DNA of 64,000 nucleotides from Blepharisma stoltei (GCA_914767885.1 CAJZBQ010000041.1:501001-565000); one strand, 5' to 3'. Shown: positions 52,280 through 63,642, numbered from the stretch's first letter. Numbers and translations: made by a program. The notes: a model not told the origin generated them from the letters alone.

Positions 52280-53246
52280 TACTCCCCCCCCATTCTTGAT
52301 CGAACGATTGACTGTAAAAATTCCTAAAAATTGGGGAAATTAACCCCCATCCTTGATTGAACGATTTTCATATCATGCAAATTTTTATATATATAAAAAA
52401 TATATTATTTATCAAAAACTTGGGAAAATGTGCATAATGAAGTTGTTTTCAGAGACTTTGAGACGACAGAAAGCTTCGGAATCTTATCTTATCTTATAAA
52501 TTTATAACGCTTAACGTCCACTACGGGGTAGCCAACTCCAGAGCTGCCACCATATTTGTACACGTGTCGGGCCTGTGGACCGCTGGATCGATCCCTTTTG
52601 ATCACCAGGGCACGGTCAAATAAGGCGTTCTGGCTTCGCTGCTGCCACGGCTTTATTTCGACTCAGCTCCTACGCGTGTTCCGCCTGAGGGTCCACCTTC
52701 CTTCGGGTGTGCTGAGGGGTAAAAACTCAAGGTCTTGAGTGCACTGAGAAGCAGTTCCTCTGATTATCCCCAAAGTTAAACCGCTATGGCTGTGCAGAAG
52801 TTCTCGAGGTAAAAACCCAACCCCATAAATAAAATTGCTTGAGTGAGAGAAAGTTAGCGGAGCTAACTTCGCTTGAGCGAAAGCCATTTTATTTATGAAA
52901 GCTTCGGAATCAACCATCCGAAGTGATTTAGTCATCAACCTAGGCTTAAAAACTCAATAATCTAATAAAATAGAGATTCTTTAAAATTTTAAAAAAAAAA
53001 ATTTAATTTAATAAGGAACAGATTAAAAATTTATACAGTTTAAAGGGTAACTAAAAATATAAATATTAAAAAATAATATTTTTTATGAAATTAATTCAAT
53101 TTTTTGCTGTAAAAATAATTATTAAACACTCTTAATCCTCTTATTTAAAAAGTAAATAAAAAAAATATATATTCCTAAAAATAATTTTTTTAACTCCATC
53201 CTTGATTGAACGATGGCGAGTCGTTCGATCAAGGATGGGGGGGAGT
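52280..53246. mobile_element. M3 element containing an R1 retroposon
   Basis: Same termini as 50662-51240; TA 52280 and TA 53247. Intergenic. The nested R1 element makes it 967 bp; without that and one target copy it is about 540 bp. Confidence 0.9.
52484..52896 (-). mobile_element. R1 retroposon-like insertion nested in M3
   Basis: 15-bp duplication GAAAGCTTCGGAATC (52469, 52897). On the minus strand it starts CATAAATAAAATGGC, has the R1 hairpin, shares the 'ccgcctgagggt(c)cacctt' block with 3738 and 19168, and ends in an (AAGAT)n tail. Confidence 0.93.
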
Positions 53247-53574
53247 TAATAAGAAAATTTTTACGCTAATAAGTTAGTAGGCAAAATAAGTTATAGATGC
53301 ATTGCTAGCCAATGTAATAATGGAAACAATTTTCTTCATCAAAAACTTGGTTAAAACTATAATAATTCACCTTAGCTTTCCAATATGACAATAATTAAGT
53401 TCACAAAATGACGTCATTAAAATGACAGAATTAATATGAAAAAGTGAGTTTGTAAATGTCTCATATAAAAATGAAAAATATGATTTTTGCATTTCCAAAT
53501 AATTTTTAAAAATAAATAATTCAATCACTAAATAAAGTTTATTTTACTTTAGCTTATATGTGCTAATAATAAAA
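53247..53574. other. Intergenic spacer upstream of the NADAR gene
   Basis: AT-rich, no element ends or frames; presumably holds the promoter of the next gene. Confidence 0.5.
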
Positions 53575-54030
53575 ATGGATGAAAACATTATCTACTTTTA
53601 TGACAAGGCTTCTGAAAGAGTTCGTGAAGATAGCATCTACTTAAACAACTATTTTGAGTCTCCATTTACGATAGGAGGTAAAGAATATCAAACTGTAGAG
53701 CATTTTTACCAGGCTAATAAATATCCCGACCATGATACATACGAAATGATTAGAAACTGCGAGACTCCAGATCAAGCCAAGAAACTTGCAAACAGCATGC
53801 AATATGATAGAGAAAACTGGCAAGAACGAAAAGATGAAGTCATGATGAGAGCACTTTGGGCTAAATTTTTACAACATCCAGAATTAAAAGAAAAATTATT
53901 GGAAACAGGAGATAAGGTATTGATAGAAGACAGCAATAAGGACGCTTATTGGGGCGGAGCTTTAGAAGGCTCAAGGAATAGATTAGGAGAAATGCTGATG
54001 GAAATTAGGGTGAAATTAAGGAGTGATTAA
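53575..54030 (+). CDS. NADAR-domain protein (YbiA-like)
   Basis: 151 residues from ATG 53575. Conserved features: YLNNYFESPFTIGGKEYQTVEHFYQANK near the N-terminus, RALWAKFLQHPELKEKLLETGD, then DAYWGGALEGSRNRLGEMLME. NADAR proteins are N-glycosidases acting on riboflavin-pathway intermediates or on ADP-ribose-linked substrates. Full length, no intron or IES. It stands alone with long spacers on both sides. Confidence 0.9.
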   Translation: MDENIIYFYDKASERVREDSIYLNNYFESPFTIGGKEYQTVEHFYQANKYPDHDTYEMIRNCETPDQAKKLANSMQYDRENWQERKDEVMMRALWAKFLQHPELKEKLLETGDKVLIEDSNKDAYWGGALEGSRNRLGEMLMEIRVKLRSD

Positions 54031-54792
54031 GCTTTTTTTCTATTTTTAATTAGCAATTCTTCCAAATATTCTCAGTTTCTAATATTCAACATATTAATTT
54101 AATATTTATTAAATCAGATATTACAATATCAATTTCTTTATTCCTTAAAAATATTGCAATATCTCTAGTCTTTCTTTAAGAGAAACTCATTCATCTGATG
54201 TGACATCAATTTTAAAATAATGAAGGCTTCCTGAGATAAAAAACAAGATGCTATAAAGTCACTAACTCAAACCTTGCTTAATTACGTATAGAGAAGTTCC
54301 TGCATACTCACAGGCAATTATTACAACAATAAAATGTTTAAATTAAATTAAATCATTCTTTGAAATTTTACAAGGTTTTTATTTCTATTCAGACTCTATA
54401 CTACAAACATCATGCTGATAAGGATATAACTGTTTTTAAATTTATTGCAAATTTTCGTCAATTTATAGTAAATTAAATATAAGAAATATTAGATTTTTAA
54501 ACTTTCATAAAGAATGATATTTTTATTATCATTACCACTAAAAACCAGCAATATAGACAGTCCAAGACAATCAATAAAGAAAAATTATAATTTCAATATT
54601 ATCAATGGAAGATTATCATTTAAGTTATCTTTAAATACTAGTTATAAATTGCTAGCCTATTCTATTTTAAACTTATTTTATGGTACATATGCTGATTAAT
54701 ATCGCCCTTACACAAAAATATAAATTTGAAAGAATAGATTTTAGAATACTCAAACTTAAACTATTTTTAATTTTAATATTAAACACCTATAA
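54031..54792. other. AT-rich intergenic DNA
   Basis: No coding-like frame and no element termini seen. A 61-codon open frame at 54514 has composition of random AT-rich DNA. Confidence 0.5.
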
Positions 54793-56306
54793 ATGAACGA
54801 ACCGATTTTGTCTAAAGCTAGCTTTGTTCATTCATTCACTTGCAAAATTGATGAGAGATACAAAATCTTCCATAAACTTGGAGACGGGTCATATGGCCGT
54901 GTCTTTTTAGCCCAACACAATGAGACTAATCAAGTAAGAGCAATCAAAGATATTCCAAAAAGGCGTCTAAAAAGCAGAGAAAGACTCGATAATGAAATCA
55001 AAGTTTTATCATACGCTGATCACCCAAATATATGCAGGATCTTTGAGTTTATTGAAGATGAGTCAGATATTTATTTAGTTCTTGAGCATTGCAAAGGCGG
55101 TGAACTCTTTGACTTCATTCTCAAAAAAGGCCGCCTCAGTGAATTAGAAGCTGCTATATTATTTCGGCAATTATTACTTGCTATCAATTATTTATACTCT
55201 ATAAATGTATTTCCCTCTATAGAGATAAATAATAATATCTTATTTCATATATTAAGAAAGACAAAATGTTGTATATACAACTGGCGAAATCTATATGGTC
55301 TTGATTACACTCTAATGGGGTATGCCATCGAGATATCAAGCCAGAAAATCTGATGTTTTCTGAAGCCGATTTCAATTCGTCTCTCAAATTAATTGACTTT
55401 GGACTTGCAAAGTTCGTAGATAACCCTTCAGGACTGATGTTCACTCGTGCAGGGACTCCTTTTTATATTTCACCAGAAATCCTTAAAGGATCTTACTCAA
55501 TGAGTACTGATAACTGGAGCGCAGGAGTGATCCTTTATGTAATGCTCTGTGGATATCCTCCGTTTTACTCAAAATCAGATAATGAGATTTTTCGGCTGGT
55601 TTTAAATGGAAATTATAGTTTTCGTGGGAAAGAATGGACAGATGTTTCTCCTCTAGCTAAAGATCTAATAAGGCACTTGCTTGTAGTTGACCCAAGTCTT
55701 AGGCTTACAGCTGAGCAAGCATTGAAGCACGAATGGCTTTCCGGACTTACTTTGACGGATACACCTCTAGAGATTAATATTAATTCTTTAAGGAGTTTTA
55801 ATATTTCAAGAAAATTCAGAAAAGCAATTTTATTATGTGTGGCTTCTCAGTGCAATGAATGTGATATCTCAAATTTAAGAACGCATTTCATGAGAATTGA
55901 TAGGAATGGTAAAGGAAGCATCACTTATGATGAGCTACACCAAGTTTTGCAGCAATACTCAGCAGCTCTAGGTGATGAAATAGGGAGCATTATTGCTAGT
56001 ATGGATGTAAATAGAAATGGAATCATTGATTATACTGAATTTCTAGCAGCCTCATTAGACAAAAGCATTTATATGCAGCAAGAACGTCTTATAACCGCAT
56101 TTAAAGTGTTTGATAAAAACAATAATGGATTAATATCTATAGATGATTTAAAAGAATTGCTAGGGAAAGAAGATCTGCAAGATAACGAGTATTGGGAAGA
56201 GATTATAAGAGATGCCGATGCGAATGGAGATGGAGTTGTAGATTTTAATGATTTTATTGCAGCAATTGATTTACGGCTTTCATCTCAATATTCTTATATT
56301 CTTTAA
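54793..56306 (+). CDS. Calcium-dependent protein kinase (CDPK)
   Basis: After excision of the 113-bp IES: 1,401 nt, 466 residues. Kinase domain: GDGSYGRV Gly loop, RAIKDI Lys, YSINVCHRDIKPENL (formed across the IES junction), IDFGLAK, SPEIL, and DNWSAGVILYVMLCGYPPF. A junction segment follows, then four EF-hands (MRIDRNGKGSITYDEL, MDVNRNGIIDYTEF, FDKNNNGLISIDDL, DADANGDGVVDFNDF). CDPKs are Ca2+-activated kinases of plants, ciliates and apicomplexans. Length is normal. No acylation signal is evident at the N-terminus (MNEPILSK). Confidence 0.95.
55208..55320. mobile_element. Short IES (113 bp) in the CDPK catalytic loop
   Basis: TA 55208 to TA 55321. Ends TATTTCCC and GGGG. It destroys the HRD motif; excision gives NVCHRDIKPENL. 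A non-multiple of three, so excision is required for function. Confidence 0.95.
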
Positions 56307-58852
56307 TATATTACAGAATAGCTTTTAGCTCGCTCTCGGCTACCAATTTTCGGTCCAATCGTTGGAGTTGGCTCGGAACCAACTCTAGGAATCAGACCTA
56401 AAGCTTGCAGCCCACAGTGAGTTAAAGGCGGTCCTGGGTTATATCAATTAATATAAATTTTATTCTACAGGATATTCAAAATTTTTAGAAATAAACAACT
56501 TTGTTAAGATCCTCAATTTATTCAATGAGGTAAAATTTTCCCAAAATATATGCTTTTTTGATACTTTGCTCGTTAATCAAGAGTGCTTTTTATGGATTTT
56601 GTTCAAAGCCATGCACATTAGTGTAAAAATGTGAATATTATTAGTTTATAAGAAAAATAATATTGCACAATAATCTAGAAGCTTAAATTAATTAATATTT
56701 TGTCCCATTATCCTTGATATTAAATCTTGATTCTAAATCAATTCTATATTTATCACTCTTATCAATTCATATTCTAGCTCCTTAAAATGCTTATTATTAC
56801 TCAGCTTCGAAATATATCAAGCATATCCATTTCTCTTCTCGAGGCCAATAATGCTAAATTAATATTCTACTTTACTTAAATTGGGTTAAGCAATTTTATA
56901 AAAATCGTATTTTAGCCTATAAAACTCCCTATTAAAATAATTTGCTATAATTTGAAGGGAGGTCCCAAAAATGAAAATTTTAGCTATATTTTGTTCCAAT
57001 TTAAATGAAGGTGAGTAAGAAGAGAAATCATATACTTGACTTTCTATGTTAGATGCATTGGGAAAGAATAGCTCAATATTATCCAAAATATAGCATGTCT
57101 AAATAAAAAAGTCCATCGATAACTTATTACGATTTAATTTTAAGAAATAGGCGAATTCTATTTTTATTGTTTAAATTTTGTAAATATAGCTATTGATTTA
57201 ATGATTTTGAAGAGTTTTAATAAGTTTCTGTTTAAGAATCCATTTTTGAAACAGTATAATATATGCACAAATATTCTTAATATTAAAAATAATAATTAAA
57301 TAGGATTAACTAAATGTATATAAATTTTATTTAACCCCTCAAGTTCTCAATTATTTAAATCCTTTTTGTATTAAGAATATCTCGCCATTATAAGGTAACT
57401 TCATACAGAAATATTCATGTCAACAAGAATAAATTTAAAGTAAATCGTTTTGATTTCTTATTTTTGCGCTATATTCTCGGTTTCAAAAGAAATACTTTGC
57501 GTGGCAATTTAAAAAACATAATAATCCTGAATATGTATGCGATAAATAATTCTTTTCAAGCTTTTCAAATAATTTATTTTATGACAATCAGGCGAAATAA
57601 TGTTTTATGAGCTCACTTTTGATAATTAAGCCTTTAAAATTGGTTAATTTATAGTTATATAATTAATTAATTAATATTCGTTCACTTCCAATTTTCCAGC
57701 TTCAAAAATATTTTAAATATTTCAGAGAAATACCTTTTATAAAAGAGACTTAAAATATAAGTTATTTTGATATAAAGGCGAATATATTATTAGGCAGCAT
57801 TTATTTAAAGTAGCAATAATGTCTGAGACATTAATTAATGATTGTTTCAAAACCCTATAATTCCATTTTTATCATAAAAGCGATTTCACGGCTGAATTTT
57901 ATTAATATAGTTATTAATATCCAAACTACTAGATTTCAATTATTCGATATTTATTTTACAATTTTTGTTAGTATAGAGATTGAAATAACCTTTTTTTGGC
58001 ATAAAATTTATAAATAACATTATTTTGGAATGCTATTTAATGCCGCAAATTATCCAAAGATTGTGCAATGTAAGAGCTTTATTAATACAATAAGATTACT
58101 TCTAATTATAAATAGAATTTAAATTAATTTAAAAATATACATAAAAATTAATACCATATAATTCAAAATTTATATAAGATCACTGTGGCAGAAAAGAGGA
58201 TTCTTTGCATTTTGATGAGTAATCCTTAATTTGAGATCAAAAGTCTGAAGTTCTTGAAGAATGATCCAAAGAGCATAAATTCAATTTCATCAAAAATATT
58301 ATATCAAAAATTTAGTTTTGATTGCTTATTATTAGAAGAAGCGATACAAAAGCAATATTACTTATCTCTACTCTTCAAACTTGCTTAGAGTTCAGCACTT
58401 TATGACAACTGAAGTCAAAATGAAGATAATTAGTCGAAGATGCTGGACATTTATTTATCTTCTTTTTAGTGTTTTTAATTCCTTCCTGCAATAAAATATT
58501 CTGATCATTTAGATGTTACTTCCGCCAAAGATTGTGAAACTAATTCATTTGTGTGGATTAGAATTTTCAAAAGAAAATAAAAAAATCTAAAATCAAATTA
58601 CCGCATTAATGAAGCCAAATTGCTACAAATATAAAACCTCTCTAGACTATTTCAAATTTTGCTTTACAAAAAATTTTAAGCTTCCTCAAAATTATAAAAA
58701 AATCACTGGCTGTTTTAATTCAAATTTATAAGAGCCATTCCACATTCTTTTTAGATTAATTCATATATCTTAAGCTTAAATTTTCAAGCATTAAATTTTA
58801 ACTTTTCAAATAAATAGTTGCAAGAAATAAATGGTATAAATTATTCCTAGAT
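56307..58852. other. 2.5-kb AT-rich region with element relics
   Basis: No convincing gene. A GC-richer patch at 56325-56445 has an inverted 'ggagttggctc/gaaccaactc' pair. Around 56955-57015, 'atttgaagggaggt' and 'ttgttccaatttaaatgaagg' look like eroded M1 direct motifs. The rest is featureless. It could harbour very short or ncRNA genes that I cannot see. Confidence 0.5.
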
Positions 58853-59140
58853 ATGAATTGGCATAATTTCGATAGAAGAAATGAGAATCGCATTTTCTCT
58901 ATTCCAACAGAGACAATTGAACAAAACGAGACAGATAGCATTGAAATCAATGATTGTCCAGAAATTATATCGAATAATCGGATATATTGCTGTTCAATCT
59001 GTGATATAAACTTCTCAGGGCCAAAATCCTTACAAAAGCATTTAAGGAAGCATTTCACATCAGAAAATCCTTCGTCATTTGCATGTGAGCAATTAAGACC
59101 AGAAGGCAACGAAACTGAAGGCGAAAACCATAACTTATAA
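58853..59140 (+). CDS. Single C2H2 zinc-finger protein
   Basis: 95 residues. The finger CSICDINFSGPKSLQKHLRKH fits C-x2-C-x12-H-x3-H at about residues 47-67. The flanks are acidic (DSIEINDCPEII, EGNETEGENHNL). It may bind nucleic acid or protein. No neighbours within 2.5 kb upstream. Confidence 0.7.
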   Translation: MNWHNFDRRNENRIFSIPTETIEQNETDSIEINDCPEIISNNRIYCCSICDINFSGPKSLQKHLRKHFTSENPSSFACEQLRPEGNETEGENHNL

Positions 59141-60475
59141 TTTAAAAACTTTCACCAAGATGGTTTTTATGATTATCACTCTAAAAATAATGAAATGAAT
59201 TAAACCAAACCAATAACTTTATCTTTTCTTTATGTGTGAATAATGACTCTATGTTGCATTTTTAGGTTTTTAATATTTAGCCTAAGATTTAATTAGAGAT
59301 ATAAATGTCTGCTTTTTTTTCTGAATACGACGTCAGCTTGATGAAAATGAATTTTTAAAATCATTCTTTTATTATAAAGAAATTTTAATAGACTAGAACT
59401 TGTGAAGTCTTGCTGAATTTTTATTATCGTTAGATAATCTTTGTTTCAAAAATAAAAATGTTGAAGATATCATTAAAACGACCCTATTTCTTCAATTGCT
59501 TATGAATTTAAATAGATTTATGAAAATTATACTGATTTTGATACCTTAATTTGTTTCATCTATTGTTGGCTTACTTTATGGAAAAATGATGCTTAAGATC
59601 GTTATTTATGTTGCGTATTTTTAGATATAAAAAAATGTGTTAATTAAATAATAAAAGAGGTTGCATATCGTAAAGAAAGTATTTTTATAACTCCCCACTC
59701 CGTGAACGAACAAAAAAATTATTTTTGCTCAAAGAGGAGGATGATAGTAAATTTTATTTTTGAAAATTTAAAAAAACCCAATTCGCAAAAATTGGAAAGC
59801 AAATATTTATTTAATTTGTAGAAATTGTGTTTTAAAATGCAAGCTGTTTAAAATTAAACAGAATTAGCTAGAGATTTTATTATACTATTATCACTTATAT
59901 ATCAAAATATTTTACAAAAATCTTTTTTCTATTAAAATCATTTTTGGGGGAGGAGTAACTATTTTTCTAGATAATCTATGGCAATATATAAGCCAAATAA
60001 TTGAAAATTAAAATTGATATTCAAAATTCCTGCAATTTTTTGGGTTGGATAATCTTAAATTAGATTAAATTAATTATGTGTGTCATAAGTTAATAAATGT
60101 TTAAATCAAAATTGTTTTATTTCATTTATATAGGTCATTCAGCTCTTGACATCGCCTTAGCACTGGCTATCCCAACATCTTCAGATGTTGGGTTTAACAA
60201 CATTTTTGGGTAAAATAACTCCCAAGATGATAAGTCCACTCCTTATAGGAGATTTCTCTCTGGAAAGCTGGTTAAATGTTTAAAACTCTCTATATAATGA
60301 TATTTCACTTTATATCTACCTTTCAAAATATACAAATTATAATAAATAAAAGCTATCTGCTGTAACTGTCATCCTATTTCACATATAAAATAGGATAACG
60401 AGTAAACAATATGAAGACTTTTAATCATTGTAATTAGATATATAAATTAGATCATATTAGAGTATTATAAGAAAT
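59141..60475. other. Intergenic DNA with a decayed M2 element
   Basis: 59692-59957 is a worn M2: 'ctccccactccgtgaacgaac' at the left, 'ttttgggggaggagt' at the right, with typical interior. A small hairpin 'ccaacatcttcagatgttgg' lies at 60173-60192. Otherwise nothing. Confidence 0.55.
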
Positions 60476-62003
60476 ATGTCTACGAGTTCAAGAGTTCAAG
60501 CATTTCTTCAAAGAGCTCAAGAACTTAATACTGTCCCTGCTAAACCTCAGCAGCCTCCTCCAAGACAAGTAACATCACCTCCTAGAATGAAACCTTCTAC
60601 TATCTCTCCAATAACAACTCCCAAACCACCCCGTCCTTCTGTATCTCCAATTCACGAATCCAAGCTTTCAGAATCTGACATAAAAGTTCCTGAACTTTCT
60701 CAAACTCTTCAACCAAAGCCTCAAAAACCTTTAATTTCAACAATAAAGCCTCCTCCTATAAATATTGCCACATCTCCTCGAGGTTTAGCTACAGCTCGCC
60801 CTAGATATTCAACTCCAACTTCAACACTCCGACAAACTCCTCCAAGGAACAGACAAAGATCAGCATCTCCCGCTAGCAGATCTGCCTCTCCAGTTAATAT
60901 CCCTTATTATAATGATTATTTTTATTAGCCACTTTCTATAACCTAAAAATTAAAAATTAGCTTAAAAAATTTTTAAAAATCTTGATCCTGAAACTATTAA
61001 TGAAGTCGAAAAACTAGTTGACTCATTGATTGAATCTAGACGTAAATTTGCTGAGCAGGCTAAAGCTCAAGAAGAAAACGAGCTAGAACTTATAAGCCAA
61101 ATAAAAAATTCTCTACAAAAACCTGGAGAAGCTTTAGATCCGATTCAGCAAGCAGAAATGTAATTGAGAATTAGGGCATATAAAAAGAAAACAGAAAAGC
61201 TATTGAAAGTGGTGAAAGATGAAGCATTAATTATGGATAAGAAATTATTGGTCTTGCAGCAGGAAAATGAGCAGCTAAAACAGCAACTGGCAGGTAAAGA
61301 AGAAAATAAATCGAATTCGAGATCATCAAGCAGGGGAGATGGAAATTTTAGCGGATTAAGCGAAACAGAAATAATGCAGAAACTAAATGAATTAGTTCCA
61401 CCTGATAATGAAGGAGATTATACAAATTTTATTGATTCAGAAATTTTATTGCTCTTCCAACTTTGTGAAATAAAAAATGATCCAGAAACAAATAAAAAGC
61501 TTTGTATAGCACTTTCTAGCTCCCCATCCCTGATCAATCCAATATATACTGATCAAGAATGGGGGAAAAAATATTAGTTTTATGTTAATTTGTTTCCCTA
61601 TAAAATATTTTATGCGTTAGCCACTAGATATATATTATATAATATATTACAAAATGCTAAAATCACGTTAGATGAGAGATTATGCAGCATAATCTTTATT
61701 AATTAGCATTAAAAATAGATAGTTAGATTCGTGGTGGAGAATTTTTTGACTGTATGCATATCGTTAGATAAAGGATGGGGATTATAAAAATTTTCTTAAA
61801 GTATAGAAATTTTCAATGGTTTAGTTCAATCATGGATGGTGGTAATAAAGAAACTTGTCCATGAGCAACAACAAAGATTCAAAACTGAAGAGCAAGCCCA
61901 AAAAATGATAGCAGAAGATCAGAAACTAATCTCATCATTAGAAGAAAAGTTGAAAATGCTTGAAGGGAAAGGAGGAGCCGATACAATCGAATTGCATTCT
62001 TAA
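60476..62003 (+). CDS. Pro-rich / coiled-coil protein with IESs and an intron
   Basis: ATG 60476. The Pro/Ser/Thr-rich N-terminus (about 145 residues) has many SP and PP motifs. IES 60910-60973 and intron 61160-61174 must be removed to continue into a coil (ETINEVEKLVDSLIESRRKF, LLVLQQENEQLKQQL). A third interruption, an M3-like element at about 61514-61850, precedes the C-terminal coil HEQQQRFKTEEQAQK to TAA 62001. That last junction is not resolved: canonical TA-TA gives the wrong frame. Possibly a cytoskeletal or actin-regulatory scaffold, no family match. Confidence 0.7.
60910..60973. mobile_element. Short IES (64 bp)
   Basis: TA 60910 to TA 60974; contains the TAG that otherwise ends the Pro-rich part. 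Excision reads NIPYYKNLDPETINE. Confidence 0.75.
61160..61174 (+). other. 15-nt intron
   Basis: GTAATTGAGAATTAG; splicing joins QQAEMAYKKKTEKLL. Confidence 0.9.
61514..61850. mobile_element. Degenerate M3 element in the Pro-rich gene
   Basis: The left end TAGCTCCCCATCCCTGATCAA with an inverted copy ends at about 61565. At the right, 'gttcaatcatggatggtgg' precedes TA 61851. M3 motifs are mutated. Excision frame unresolved. Confidence 0.65.
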
Positions 62004-62235
62004 TTTAAAATATTCAATACAATTATCAACTCTGAATTTTATTATATTTTGTCTGAAAATATTTTTATATTTTGTCTGAAAATATTTTAATATTTTATAA
62101 AATTTTACTGTTTTCTTTATATATTATTATAATACAATAATTTTTATTTATCTGAATTTAGCAGCTTTCATCAATCTATTTTTTTATAAATACTACTGAA
62201 TATCCAAATGGTTGCAATTTTTTAATTCTATTAAA

Positions 62236-62598
62236 ATGCTTTATCGCTATGGTAACATCGAATTTTGGAACCATGCAATTGTTATCCTTCACGAAAAATT
62301 GCGCTCAGATCCTACACTTCGTCATTATTTTGAACGAAGAACCCCAAGTGAAGTTCAGTCTATTAATTTTGCAATATTAAAAGCAGGGCTGGGCTATGCT
62401 GATGATAATTATGAAGAAGTCTTAAAATATGCTCACCAAGATAGAGGAATCACACAAGATCATATGACAAGGTTTATCACTTATTTAAGGCAAACATTAT
62501 ATGAGGTTGGAATTGAGCCAGAAGACATAAACATTATCATTGGAAGAATTTCCGAGTACACTCCATATATAGTATTCTTAATTTATTATATTAACTAA
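62236..62598 (+). CDS. Truncated-hemoglobin-like protein
   Basis: 120 residues from ATG 62236. The pattern RSDPTLRHYFERRT (B-C region), ILKAGLGYADDNYEE, then YAHQDRGITQDHMTRFITYLRQTL matches group I truncated globins, where the His in the AH..RGIT motif is the proximal haem ligand. The N-terminal 'GN..FW..AI' fits helix A. Such globins bind O2 or NO. The C-terminus is hydrophobic (YIVFLIYYIN). ATG 62212 upstream is possible. Confidence 0.8.
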   Translation: MLYRYGNIEFWNHAIVILHEKLRSDPTLRHYFERRTPSEVQSINFAILKAGLGYADDNYEEVLKYAHQDRGITQDHMTRFITYLRQTLYEVGIEPEDINIIIGRISEYTPYIVFLIYYIN

Positions 62599-62707
62599 TA
62601 CTATCAATGGTCGTTGTCATGCCTGCTTTTGAAAATAGTGATAATGTCTTATAGACAATCAAAGTATTTATGTATTCTAGCTTAGATGAGTAAGAAGATT
62701 ATAAAAT

Positions 62708-63409
62708 TTAATTAAGGCAGTCTCCTCCATCAAAGTCCAGAACTTCAGTGTTACAAGATTCATCACAAACTCCATTTCCCAATAGTTTTTCGTCACAGCA
62801 GTCCCCAAAATCGTGGACGCATTCTTCAGTGTCACATTCTTTGTTACAAACTCCATCCCCCAGCAAGCCTTTTTCATAGCAAGGACAATCTTTTGGAGGG
62901 TTCTTGAAACAGTCTCCTCCATCCCAGTTATTTTCTATGTTATAGCAGTACTCTTCACAACGTCCATCTCCCACTTCAAAGTAAAAGCAACAGTCACCTC
63001 CTTCCATGAGACATTCTATATGGTCGCTGCAATGCCAGTTGCAGAAACCATTACCGATATCATTCCAAGAGCATTTGCACTTGCCTAATGGTTTTTTGCA
63101 AGCGCCTTGGTCCCATTTGAATTTTTCAAGGTAGCAAGCAGCATCACAAAAATCATTATATAGCATCCAATTTTCGCAGCAGTCTCCATGGTCTCAGTTG
63201 CAAGCAAAATTTACGCATTCCCATTGGCATATTCCGTCGCCTAGCATTGATTCATCACAGTTGCATACGTTATTTTCAGGGCAGCCTTCTGGTGGGCATT
63301 CGCCTTCAAAAAATACTGTTGCTTCCAGGTCTGGTGCAGTGATAAATTGTTGAGGAGTGCTTGATAGGGATAAGGAAATTAACGAGCAGATTAGTAAACT
63401 TCGTATCAT
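62708..63409 (-). CDS. Secreted protein with Lin-12/Notch repeats
   Basis: 233 residues with a signal peptide (MIRSLLICSLISLSLSS) and about six LNR modules. Each has the pattern C..x..GDG.C..eC....C..D.GDC (MLGDGICQWECVNFAC, IGNGFCNWHC, VGDGRCEEYC, LLGDGVCNKEC, LLGNGVCDESC). A TGA within the first (NWDHGDC) is Trp. LNRs bind Ca2+; in animals they guard Notch, while in ciliates they occur in secreted or surface proteins. No TM segment, so probably secreted. Divergent from the next small frame. Confidence 0.9.
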
Positions 63410-63444
63410 ATTTTATATTGTCTGTTATAAATATTTTAACGATA

Positions 63445-63639
63445 ATGGAAAAAACGGATACTGTAGAATCATATTCAATTATGGCAGAAAAAATGAAGGA
63501 TATTAATAATCAAGGCAATTTTAGTTATAAACATAAGAAAAAAAGAGATTCTAAAGAAGGGGTCAGTTTAAAAATTAATTTTCTTAAACAAATCAATTTG
63601 CCATTTTTATTGTTTTTAATCTGAATTAAATTTATATAG
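63445..63639 (+). CDS. Possible small protein
   Basis: 64 residues with one TGA as Trp. The N-terminus is acidic, the centre basic (KHKKKRDSKEG), the end hydrophobic (NLPFLLFLIW). Its stop lies 3 nt before the next gene's ATG, so it may instead be part of that gene's 5' region. Confidence 0.3.
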
Positions 63640-63642
63640 CAA

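Noticed and set aside
55201..55330. CDPK insert as a long spliceosomal intron
   Set aside because: It has no GT..AG ends; it has TA at both ends and every intron seen here is 15 nt.
14700..61174. In-frame TAG/TAA shortly after GT in several genes read as pseudogene stops
   Set aside because: All lie in exact 15-nt GT..AG introns whose removal restores the frame.
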